Of a stretch of 8,986 nucleotides of DNA, positions 1-6,107 are shown one piece after another. Each line of letters begins with the position of its first letter. The first letter of the stretch is position 1. The notes beneath the pieces were generated by a model that was not told the DNA's origin, made no database searches, and saw only the letters and a list, made by a program, of their open reading frames with translations. The DNA is from an uncultured bacterium (GTDB taxonomy: Bacteria; Desulfobacterota; Desulfobulbia; Desulfobulbales; Desulfobulbaceae), in the NCBI GenBank assembly GCA_903896915.1, contig CAITZN010000546.1, forward strand, positions 1 through 8,986, written 5' to 3'. Position numbers and translations under genes: made by a program.

Positions 1-976
1 AGTTGAGACAGGTATTGGCAATATTATTCAATGGATTACCAACATTGTGACTTGAATACTTAACGCCTCCCTCTCGGACATAGGGCATGTGACAGTCTGC
101 ACAGGCAAGACCATTACGGTAATGCACCCCCGTGGTGAAGGTTTCATAATCGGGATGCTGTGCCTTGAGCATCGGGGTCTTGCTCAACTGATGGGTCCAG
201 TCGGAAAAGTTATAATTGTCGTAATAGTCTTCCATGTTCTCGGCTGATAACCCTTTTGCCCAAGGCAGGGTCACAACCATGGCGGTCTTTTTCTCGCCCT
301 TGTCTTCCCACTCGGTTTTCTTGAAATAATATTCCACGTGACACTGTGCACAAACCAGAGAACGCATGTCCTGGTGGGTGATATCAGCGATTTTCAGGCG
401 GCCTTCAGCCTCAAGGGCACGCTTGAGGTAATCACGGGTTATGGTAAGCTTCATGGTTTTGTTGTCGTGACAGTCGCCACAACCGATAGGGTTCACAACT
501 TCATCACCATACTTAGCCCATTTGCCGGTATAAAATTCCATTTCTCCGTCGCGCTTGATCAACCTGGGCACATCAGGTGATTTACAGGTCCAGCAGGCAG
601 TTGGCAGAGGACCGGTCTTAGCATCGACCGGGGCACCAGTACGCAGGGTGTTGATATTATCCTCAAGGGCGTAATAATGACCGCGTGGCTTGTTGTAATC
701 CTTTGAAAAGGGATAACCAGCCCACATGACCACCAGGGCAGGATCCTGCTTCAATACATCCTTGATCTCATCGCTCTTTTTGGTCTGCATGTAGGTGTCA
801 TACTGTCGCGGGTACAGCTTGCCCCATTCCGAAGATCGGGTTTCAGTATCCTTGATAGCCGGGACAGCGTTAATCGTCTGCTGCTCAGCCTTGTTCTCCT
901 TGATGGAGAGGGTTAGCAACACCATCGGCACCATAACGAGCACACAGAGGATGAAGATAATAGATGATTTTTTCAT
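1..976 (-). CDS. nrfA: NrfA, periplasmic ammonia-forming cytochrome c nitrite reductase (3' end cut by window edge)
   Basis: Catalytic pentahaem subunit that reduces nitrite to ammonium with six electrons in the periplasm, receiving electrons from NrfH; the family also reduces NO and hydroxylamine. Translation gives 325 residues plus one base. Residues about 6-24 are a hydrophobic signal or anchor segment after MKK. CWTCK at 128-132 is the catalytic haem motif in which lysine replaces the usual histidine, the signature of NrfA. CGDCH (166-170), CAQCH (209-213) and CADCH (292-296) follow, and the first Cys of the fifth haem motif is residue 323, where the window ends. The blocks WAGYPFSKDYNKPRGH, HVEYYF and SKTPMLKAQHP are strongly NrfA-like. 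The ATG at 976 has CCAGGAG seven bases upstream. The gene lies 37 bases after nrfH, so they form one operon. About 150 C-terminal residues should lie beyond position 1. Confidence 0.97.
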   Translation of the reverse strand, partial: MKKSSIIFILCVLVMVPMVLLTLSIKENKAEQQTINAVPAIKDTETRSSEWGKLYPRQYDTYMQTKKSDEIKDVLKQDPALVVMWAGYPFSKDYNKPRGHYYALEDNINTLRTGAPVDAKTGPLPTACWTCKSPDVPRLIKRDGEMEFYTGKWAKYGDEVVNPIGCGDCHDNKTMKLTITRDYLKRALEAEGRLKIADITHQDMRSLVCAQCHVEYYFKKTEWEDKGEKKTAMVVTLPWAKGLSAENMEDYYDNYNFSDWTHQLSKTPMLKAQHPDYETFTTGVHYRNGLACADCHMPYVREGGVKYSSHNVGNPLNNIANTCLN

Positions 977-1013
977 GAATATTCTCCTGGTTAATATCCT
1001 AGAGTACCTTGAT

Positions 1014-1511
1014 TCAAAAATTATTTTGGGTGGCTGACAAATTCCGCATGGTCCCGTGCGGCACGGTCCGGTGACAATCCCAACAAGGCCGCCCCATCTG
1101 AATGCCGTCAACGGCGTTTTTTTGATAGAGTGCACTGTTAGCCAGCATCTGAGACACAGCCTCCTGATGGCAAGAGATACAGTTAGCCTGGATTCTTTTC
1201 GCTGCATCCGGGCTGATCCGAAGATTGTTGCCGTATGCTTTTAAAGTCATGGCAACGGAATGGTGATAGCCATCTCTTGCCTTTGCCAGCATTTTATTGA
1301 CAAACGAATCGCGCGGGAGATGGCAATCAACACAGGTTGCCCTATTACGATGCGAACTGTGCTGCCAGGTTGCATAGTGAGTGATCATGGGATGACAGTT
1401 GATACAAACCTTGGGGTCGCTGGACAGATACGACAACATATTGGACTCGTGCACCAAGTTGACAAACACTCCCATAACCGCCAAAACAGAAAGCATTGCG
1501 ATATATCTCAT
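1014..1511 (-). CDS. nrfH: NrfH, membrane-anchored tetrahaem quinol dehydrogenase of nitrite reductase
   Basis: NapC/NirT-family cytochrome c that oxidises menaquinol at the inner membrane and passes electrons to NrfA. With the chosen start it has 165 residues: a single N-terminal membrane helix (about 2-20), then four CxxCH motifs, CINCH (36-40), CVDCH (60-64), CISCH (111-115) and CWDCH (143-147). The first is followed by PM, the CxxCHxM arrangement seen in NrfH where Met ligates haem 1. The stretches LSYLSSDPK, YATWQHSSH and KARDG resemble the Wolinella-type NrfH. The reading frame stays open upstream to a GTG at 1625, but that would put 38 non-hydrophobic residues with no ribosome-binding site before the helix, so the ATG at 1511 is preferred. 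No good Shine-Dalgarno precedes it. A ten-codon frame (1540-1508) ends in an ATGA overlap with this start. nrfA follows 37 bases on. Confidence 0.93.
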   Translation of the reverse strand: MRYIAMLSVLAVMGVFVNLVHESNMLSYLSSDPKVCINCHPMITHYATWQHSSHRNRATCVDCHLPRDSFVNKMLAKARDGYHHSVAMTLKAYGNNLRISPDAAKRIQANCISCHQEAVSQMLANSALYQKNAVDGIQMGRPCWDCHRTVPHGTMRNLSATQNNF

Positions 1512-1797
1512 AGCAGCACCAGTTTGTATAAGAAGCTCATCGAATCGTGATGTTTTCTCAGGTGCGACACAGGATAGTTTTGTACCACTCGTCTTACATG
1601 TCTCATAGACGCTTGCACCTACCACTCAAAACAATAAAACCATAAACGACCGAACCTGACCTCGCTGCATTCTTCACCGGATATCAAACTCAACGGTTGA
1701 CATTTCAGCAATCACCCCTCAGAGGTCGGATTGTTTTTTCCATAATTTTGTTCTACACTCTTACCAACAAAAATGTAAAGCTGTTCCAGGTATCAGG
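1512..1797. other. Divergent intergenic region between nrfHA and the YgbA-family gene
   Basis: This 286-base gap must hold control signals for both directions. A perfect 5+1+5 inverted repeat, TCAACGGTTGA, lies at 1690-1700 and runs into TTGACA at 1697-1702. I found no good -10 box at the right distance from that TTGACA. For the plus-strand gene a weak candidate is TTGTTT (1731-1736), 17 bases, TACACT (1754-1759). For nrfH a weak candidate is TTTACA (1779-1774), 18 bases, TAGAAC (1755-1750). No convincing FNR (TTGAT-N4-ATCAA) or enterobacterial NsrR site was seen. Part of the nrfH side (to 1625) is an open frame but looks non-coding. Confidence 0.45.
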
Positions 1798-2175
1798 TTG
1801 ACTAAAACTAAAATTATCCGCCCTGAAATGTTAAAATGCCCCCCTTCTTATCCATCAAAACGCATGCAGCGAGAAGCCCGGACCGTCGAAGTAATGATTC
1901 GGCGTTTCTGCCAGGATCGACACCGGACTCATGGCATTCTCTGCCATGATTGCCAGGAACTCCTTGCCTACGCCCACCGCCGCCTGCACCATTGCCCTTT
2001 CCAAGAGCACAAAACCACCTGCGGCGAATGCCCGGTGCACTGTTACACACCGGCAAACCGCGAAAAAATCCGGGAAGTGATGCGCTACGCCGGACCAAGA
2101 ATGTTGCTGTCCCACCCGATTCTGGCCATCGCCCACCTGCTCGATGGCCTGCGTAAACCCCGCGCAAAAGGCTGA
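1798..2175 (+). CDS. ygbA: YgbA-family protein (nitrous oxide-stimulated promoter / NO-responsive, Pfam YgbA_NO type)
   Basis: Small soluble cysteine-rich protein of 125 residues resembling Escherichia coli YgbA, a member of the NsrR-controlled nitric oxide response; the biochemical role of the family is poorly defined. The pattern REARTVEVMIRRFCQ (25-39), LCHDC (48-52), CPF (66-68), CGECPVHCYTP (75-85) and REVMRYAGPRMLL (92-104) followed by HPILAIAHLLDG is the family signature. Cys 49, 52, 66, 75, 78 and 82 could bind a metal or iron-sulphur cluster, which is my inference. The start is uncertain: TTG at 1798 opens the frame with only AGG just upstream, while ATG at 1828 or 1864 would still keep the conserved core. 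It is transcribed away from nrfHA, so an NO-linked gene sits beside an enzyme that consumes nitrite and NO. Confidence 0.85.
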   Translation: MTKTKIIRPEMLKCPPSYPSKRMQREARTVEVMIRRFCQDRHRTHGILCHDCQELLAYAHRRLHHCPFQEHKTTCGECPVHCYTPANREKIREVMRYAGPRMLLSHPILAIAHLLDGLRKPRAKG

Positions 2176-2186
2176 ACCGCCTCTAC

Positions 2187-2215
2187 TTGACACCACCGGT
2201 CAAATCCCGTAAAGT
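2187..2215 (+). promoter_or_regulatory. Candidate sigma70 promoter and inverted repeat ahead of tatBC
   Basis: A perfect -35 hexamer TTGACA (2187-2192) is followed after 17 bases by TAAAGT (2210-2215, four of six -10 matches). The -35 box is also the left arm of an inverted repeat TTGAC-N7-GTCAA (2187-2203), which could be an operator. The predicted transcript would start near 2222 and begin with a small hairpin, CTTGC-AACG-GCAAG (2222-2235). The site lies 12 bases after the stop codon of the YgbA-family gene, with no terminator visible in between, so read-through is also possible. Confidence 0.4.
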
Positions 2216-2275
2216 TGGTCCCTTGCAACGGCAAGCCCGCCATCCTTCCTCAATAATTAGCCCTGGTATTTGCCC

Positions 2276-2749
2276 ATGTTTGGAATTGGCCTCCCGGAAA
2301 TGATCGTAATCTTTGCCGTCGCGTTGATCGTGGTCGGTCCGGATAAACTGCCCGGCCTTGCCCGCTCCCTTGCTAAAGGGATAATGGAAATGAAAAAAAC
2401 CCTGAACCAGGTCAAGGAAAACCTTACCGAGGAAGGCGAAGTCCTGAATTCCGTTCAGACAGACCTGCAAAAAACAGCGGAGGAACTCAGAAGCAAGATG
2501 ATTGACGTTGAACCCTCTTCTTGGCAACTGCCTACAACCGATCAGGTCCAAGATAAAAACAAGGATTCAGATATTATTGATTTGCAGCCCATAGCAACCC
2601 CACCCCAAGACAAAACGCCACTGATTACAGATATTCCGACTGCTCCCATTGCCGAAAGTACCAGCGCTGAATCGGCCCTAACCAGCAACCCGCCAGCTAC
2701 CCCTGCTCCGGAAAATCAAGCTACCCCGCTAAAAGTTACTAATGCTTGA
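2276..2749 (+). CDS. tatB: TatB-like subunit of the twin-arginine protein translocase
   Basis: Single-span inner-membrane subunit that, with TatC, recognises twin-arginine signal peptides on folded (often cofactor-bearing) proteins. From the ATG at 2276 it has 157 residues: MFGIG start, Glu at position 8 as in TatB, membrane helix about 6-20, the GP hinge at 21-22 (TatA proteins usually have FG), LP at 25-26, an amphipathic helix about 27-75, and a long Pro/Thr/Ala-rich tail to the end. Hinge, Glu8 and length favour TatB over TatA, though these paralogues are easily confused and the protein could do both jobs. A TTG two codons upstream (2270) also opens the frame; MFGIG is the usual family start. 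No clear Shine-Dalgarno is present. The stop overlaps the tatC start by eight bases. No separate tatA is in the window. Confidence 0.85.
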   Translation: MFGIGLPEMIVIFAVALIVVGPDKLPGLARSLAKGIMEMKKTLNQVKENLTEEGEVLNSVQTDLQKTAEELRSKMIDVEPSSWQLPTTDQVQDKNKDSDIIDLQPIATPPQDKTPLITDIPTAPIAESTSAESALTSNPPATPAPENQATPLKVTNA

Positions 2750-3482
2750 AGCGTTTGAGAACATCCAGCCGCACCAAGAAGAACTGCGCAAGCGGTTAAT
2801 TCGTTGCTGCCTGGCCATTGTCTTGACAAGTGCTATCGCCTACATCTTCAAGGATCATGTCGCCGGCTGGTGCATGCAACCGCTCTATCTTGCCTACCCT
2901 CAACTGGGAAAACTGGTCTACACCAAGCTGACCGAAGCCTTTGTCAGTTACCTCAGCCTATCCCTGCTCGTCGGCCTCGCTGTCAGTTTTCCTTTTGTCC
3001 TCTATCAGATCTGGTTGTTCATCTCGCCCGGACTGCTCGACCAAGAAAAACAGCTCATCCGACGTATTGTCCTTTGGGCAACCCTGCTGTTCGCTGGCGG
3101 TGCCTCATTTGCCTTTTTCATCATCCTCCCCAGGATGCTCCACTATTTTATGAGCTATGCATCTCCCACGCTCACACCAATGCTCAAGCTGGGATTGTAC
3201 CTGACATTCACCGCCCGTATGGTTCTGGCCTTTGGCATCGCCTTTGAGATTCCCTTTCTCATGGTCATGGCTGTCCGCTCCGGCCTCCTCAACAACGATC
3301 ATTTCAGGAACAAACGAGTCTATTTTTACATTGCCATCGTTGTGCTTTCCTTTCTGCTGACCACAGGAGAACTGACCGCCACCACCCTCCTCTCTTTCCC
3401 TCTCTTTGCCCTTTACGAAGCCGGTATTATTGCCGGAAGAGTTTTTCAAGGCAAAAAAACGTCTCCAGCCGTCATCGATTAA
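2742..3482 (+). CDS. tatC: TatC, core multispanning subunit of the twin-arginine translocase
   Basis: Polytopic membrane protein, 246 residues (normal length), that binds the RR signal peptide and organises the Tat pore. The N-terminal cytoplasmic segment has HQEELRKRL (11-19), matching the conserved HLxELRxR. Six hydrophobic spans are recognisable, roughly 23-36, 68-92, 108-129, 154-175, 194-207 and 213-231. The cytoplasmic-loop block YQIWLFISPGLLDQEK places Glu102 where Escherichia coli has Glu103, and FGIAFEIP keeps Glu169 (Escherichia coli Glu170). The usual TPxD motif near the fifth span is replaced by TTGE (207-210). The ATG at 2742 overlaps the last eight bases of tatB, so translation is coupled. 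Nearby Tat substrates are not visible: NrfA and NrfH are c-type cytochromes exported unfolded by Sec, so the proximity may be incidental. Confidence 0.95.
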   Translation: MLEAFENIQPHQEELRKRLIRCCLAIVLTSAIAYIFKDHVAGWCMQPLYLAYPQLGKLVYTKLTEAFVSYLSLSLLVGLAVSFPFVLYQIWLFISPGLLDQEKQLIRRIVLWATLLFAGGASFAFFIILPRMLHYFMSYASPTLTPMLKLGLYLTFTARMVLAFGIAFEIPFLMVMAVRSGLLNNDHFRNKRVYFYIAIVVLSFLLTTGELTATTLLSFPLFALYEAGIIAGRVFQGKKTSPAVID

Positions 3483-3767
3483 GCTCCACAATAGAGACCG
3501 GCCTTCCCCATCACCCTCACCGCCTATTCCGAGCCCCCCTATAAGTGATCGGCGAGTGCCTTAGCGGAACATCCAGGTCATTTACTTCACCATGGATTGC
3601 CCAGTTGCACCCCTGAAAATTCCATATTCTTCCATCAACACGGTCATTTCTGGCAGACATACTCGAGCTTCTTTCTCCTCCCCCACCCAACAGATGTACA
3701 CTAGCCAGCCTGCACATCTTGCATATCCTGCGTACCCACCCGACCCTTTAAAAAAATTTCTTTTCTC
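3483..3767. other. Non-coding stretch after tatC
   Basis: No gene is supported here. The strand shown is pyrimidine-rich. A 58-codon frame from ATG 3592 lacks a ribosome-binding site and any recognisable pattern, and the minus-strand frames look random. I found no hairpin followed by a T-run that would end the tat transcript, so the tat operon's terminator is unidentified. The stretch ends in an A-run and T-rich run (about 3750-3764) just ahead of the chemoreceptor promoter. Confidence 0.6.
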
Positions 3768-3818
3768 TTGACTTACAACGTCAATTTCCCGACAATGAAG
3801 CATAGTTTGCAATATAAC
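3768..3818 (+). promoter_or_regulatory. Candidate promoter(s) and inverted repeat for the chemoreceptor gene
   Basis: TTGACT (3768-3773), a 17-base spacer and GACAAT (3791-3796) form one candidate. The alternative is CCGACA (3789-3794), 18 bases, TATAAC (3813-3818), which has the better -10 box. The inverted repeat TTGAC-N7-GTCAA (3768-3784) covers the first -35 box; under the alternative it would lie about 49 bases upstream of the start, a normal activator position. Neither a FliA-type nor a sigma54-type promoter was found. The transcript would have a leader of about 135-160 bases. Confidence 0.4.
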
Positions 3819-3853
3819 TTATTTATATCATAGATAAAGATCACGGCACTTTC

Positions 3854-3920
3854 TCGTTGTTTCTTGGTGCAAAACAACGAAAATTTGCCTATTTTCGTTC
3901 ACGCTGTTGTGCGGAACAGC
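3854..3920 (+). promoter_or_regulatory. Structured 5' leader of the chemoreceptor mRNA with two mutually exclusive hairpins
   Basis: Three perfect hairpins lie in a row. H1 pairs TCGTTGTTT (3854-3862) with AAACAACGA (3872-3880), 9 bp with a 9-base loop. H2 pairs AACGAAAAT (3876-3884) with ATTTTCGTT (3891-3899), 9 bp with a 6-base loop. H3 pairs GCTGTT (3903-3908) with AACAGC (3915-3920). H1 and H2 share bases 3876-3880 and so cannot both form. They precede the ribosome-binding site at 3946. No known riboswitch class was recognised. Confidence 0.45.
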
Positions 3921-3945
3921 ATAAATCAGACAAACATTTTTACAC

Positions 3946-3952
3946 AAAGGAG
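3946..3952 (+). promoter_or_regulatory. Strong ribosome-binding site fixing the chemoreceptor GTG start
   Basis: AAAGGAG stands seven bases before the GTG at 3960. This decides for the GTG over the upstream in-frame TTG at 3864, which has no such site and would translate through the leader hairpins. Confidence 0.85.
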
Positions 3953-3959
3953 CTCAGGG

Positions 3960-6008
3960 GTGAAAAATCTTAAATTGGGAATCAAGCTTGTTGGCGGTTT
4001 TGTCATGGCCGCGGTGATCATCCTAGCGGTGGGATTGCTATCCATATCACAACAGGGTCAACTCAATGATAGAGTAAAGCAGCTCGGCAACGAGACTTTC
4101 CCCGCTGTACAAAATATCCTGACCGTAAAAAGCGAAGCGGCATCCATCGCCAGCCTGATGCGGTCCCTGTTAACTCCCTATGCCACCAACGAACAACGAA
4201 ATTTCTCCCACCAGCAATTACTCGTCTCAAGAAAGGCGTACGGCGAGGCCAAGGATAAATTCACAACCCTGCCGCTCGCCAAGCAGGTTGAGAGTGAATG
4301 GCAGGAGTTCACCACCAACATCACCAAGTGGGCAGGGGTCAATAACCAAGCGGTTGAACTCTCTAAAGAGTTGATCGCTATGGACATGATCAACCCCAAT
4401 CTGATGAAACAACATATGGCTGATTTCGAAATCGCCCACAACGCCCTGCTCGCCAAGGTCGGCAAGCTGCTCCTCTTCAACACCCCGTTCGAAGGCGGCA
4501 CCGGTGACACCGATTGTTCGCTGGGTAAATGGATGCAGAACATGGACACCACCAATCCCGAGATGGTAGCCATGGTGAAGGAACTCAAGCCAGTTCATGC
4601 CGAGCTGCACAAAAATGTCGCCCAAGTGAAAACTCTGGCGGCCGGTGGTCAAGGAGCCGAGGCCAAGGAAATCTTCGAGAATAAAATTTCACCGGCATCG
4701 GAACAAGTATTTGCTCTGGTCAAAAAGATGACAACCCTTGCTGACAAGGCCAACGAAAAATTCGTTGCGATGAACAAGCTGCTGCTGTTGGAAGCAGCAA
4801 CCTATCAGACCAACACCTTTGCAGCCATCGACAAGGTGACAAAAAAGGCCAACGAGGTTGCGACCCAATCGGTTACGGCTGCCAATGATATCGCGAGCCG
4901 GGGTCGCCTGATCACTATCGTCGTGTTAATCGTCGGCATCGTACTCGCTGTTACCCTTGGTTTTCTCCTGACCTATCTTATCACTAAACCAATGTTTAAG
5001 GGCGTGGATCTGGCTAAGGCCATGGCTGGCGGCGATCTCACCAAAACAATGGATGTCGACCAGAAAGACGAAATCGGTATCCTGGCCCAATCGCTTAACG
5101 AGATGGCCGGTAATCTCCGCCGGATGTTTGGAGATATCAGCAAAGGAGTCGTCACGGTTGGGGAATCATCGGTGCAATTAGCAGCTATTTCCAACCAGAT
5201 GTCCTCAGGAGCTGAATCGACAGCGGCACGATCCGAGCAAGTCGCCGCTGCCGCCGAAGAGATGAGTGCAAACCAGTCCTCAATAGCGGCCGCCATGGAA
5301 CAGGCTTCAGTCAATATTAATATGGTTGCAGCTGCCACCGAAGAAATGAGCGCCACCATTAACGAAATAGCCAGTAATTCGAGCAAGGCTAAAGAGATCA
5401 CCAGCGCTGCGGTACACCAGTCTTCCAAAACCTCCGAACGAGTACACGAACTCGGCAGAGCTGCTGATGAGATCAACAAAGTTACCGAGGTGATCACCGA
5501 AATCTCAGAACAGACCAACCTGTTGGCCCTTAACGCGACCATTGAAGCTGCTAGGGCCGGAGAAGCCGGTAAGGGATTTGCGGTGGTCGCCAACGAAATC
5601 AAAGAGCTGGCAAAACAGACGGCCGGGGCTACCCTGAATATCAAAAACAAAATCCAAGATATCCAACAGGCTACCGGGGTCACGGTCAAAGAGATCAACG
5701 AAATCAGTGCGGTCATTGCCGATGTCGATAAGATCATCTCCACTATCGCTGCGGCAGTAGAGGAACAGACTGCCACTACCAGGGAAATAGCCCAGAATGT
5801 CCAGCAGGCCTCTCAGGGAATCACGGAGGTCAATGAGAATGTTTCACAGAGCTCAACCGTAGCCGCCGAGATCGCCTCCGATATCGCGACGGTCAACCAC
5901 AGTGCCAACGAGATGAACAAAGCCAGTAATCAGGTCAAGATAAGCGCGAAAGAGCTGTCAGACGTTGCCGATAAATTGAAGGTGATGGTCGCCCAGTTCA
6001 CAATCTAA
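3960..6008 (+). CDS. Methyl-accepting chemotaxis protein with a CZB-like periplasmic sensor region
   Basis: Transmembrane chemoreceptor of 682 residues that passes a ligand signal to CheA/CheW. Order: TM1 (about 11-30), an extracytoplasmic helical region (31-316), TM2 (317-341), a HAMP domain (about 342-395) and a long cytoplasmic coiled coil whose hairpin tip, [21 protein letters not shown] and onward (514-551), is the nearly invariant MCP signature. Inside the outer region, His160, the DCSLGKW block with Cys186 (185-191) and PVHAELH with His213 and His217 match the His-Cys-His-His pattern of chemoreceptor zinc-binding (CZB) domains; CZB is usually cytoplasmic, so its place here is unusual. 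AAAEEM-type repeats (about 430-465) are plausible methylation regions. The C-terminus (QFTI) lacks a CheR-docking pentapeptide. No other chemotaxis gene is nearby, so it is an orphan receptor. The start is set by the AAAGGAG site; a bidirectional terminator follows. Confidence 0.95.
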   Translation: MKNLKLGIKLVGGFVMAAVIILAVGLLSISQQGQLNDRVKQLGNETFPAVQNILTVKSEAASIASLMRSLLTPYATNEQRNFSHQQLLVSRKAYGEAKDKFTTLPLAKQVESEWQEFTTNITKWAGVNNQAVELSKELIAMDMINPNLMKQHMADFEIAHNALLAKVGKLLLFNTPFEGGTGDTDCSLGKWMQNMDTTNPEMVAMVKELKPVHAELHKNVAQVKTLAAGGQGAEAKEIFENKISPASEQVFALVKKMTTLADKANEKFVAMNKLLLLEAATYQTNTFAAIDKVTKKANEVATQSVTAANDIASRGRLITIVVLIVGIVLAVTLGFLLTYLITKPMFKGVDLAKAMAGGDLTKTMDVDQKDEIGILAQSLNEMAGNLRRMFGDISKGVVTVGESSVQLAAISNQMSSGAESTAARSEQVAAAAEEMSANQSSIAAAMEQASVNINMVAAATEEMSATINEIASNSSKAKEITSAAVHQSSKTSERVHELGRAADEINKVTEVITEISEQTNLLALNATIEAARAGEAGKGFAVVANEIKELAKQTAGATLNIKNKIQDIQQATGVTVKEINEISAVIADVDKIISTIAAAVEEQTATTREIAQNVQQASQGITEVNENVSQSSTVAAEIASDIATVNHSANEMNKASNQVKISAKELSDVADKLKVMVAQFTI

Positions 6009-6029
6009 ACAATCCGTAACGAAAAAACA

Positions 6030-6066
6030 AAGGGGGCAGCGTACTTGGTACGTTGCCCCCTTTTTT
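6030..6066 (+). terminator. Strong intrinsic terminator, probably bidirectional
   Basis: A 15-bp stem with one G-U pair (6030-6044 with 6048-6062), loop TTG and a T-run (6061-6066) follow the chemoreceptor stop by 21 bases. An A-run (6022-6027) on the other side gives a T-run on the minus strand, so the same hairpin can end the convergent radical SAM transcript, whose stop codon is at 6108. Confidence 0.93.
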
Positions 6067-6107
6067 GGTTATGGTAGCCTCTCGCCACCACCTATTCACT
6101 CCTCTGG

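Noticed and set aside
1683..1713. FNR-type site upstream of nrfH/ygbA (TTGAGTTTGATAT and TTGACATTTCAGCAA)
   Set aside because: Only about six of ten specified positions match TTGAT-N4-ATCAA, no better than chance in this AT-rich stretch.
1814..2196. Minus-strand frames of 113-117 codons opposite the YgbA-family gene
   Set aside because: Shadows of a gene with a clear family signature on the plus strand.
3592..3768. 58-codon plus-strand frame after tatC
   Set aside because: No ribosome-binding site, no conserved motif, and biased pyrimidine-rich composition.
3841..3861. Possible sigma54 promoter (CGGCAC...) before the chemoreceptor gene
   Set aside because: GG is present but GC is missing at the required 10-base distance.
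3830..3925. c-di-GMP (GEMM) riboswitch in the chemoreceptor leader
   Set aside because: ATCACGGCAC only loosely recalls the start of GEMM; the rest of the conserved core is absent.
3864..3959. In-frame TTG extension of the chemoreceptor by 32 codons
   Set aside because: No ribosome-binding site, and the sequence is the hairpin-rich leader; the GTG at 3960 has AAAGGAG at ideal spacing.
4973..5776. Long minus-strand frame (267 codons)
   Set aside because: It is the antisense shadow of the repetitive Ala/Glu-rich signalling domain of the chemoreceptor and has no recognisable protein pattern.
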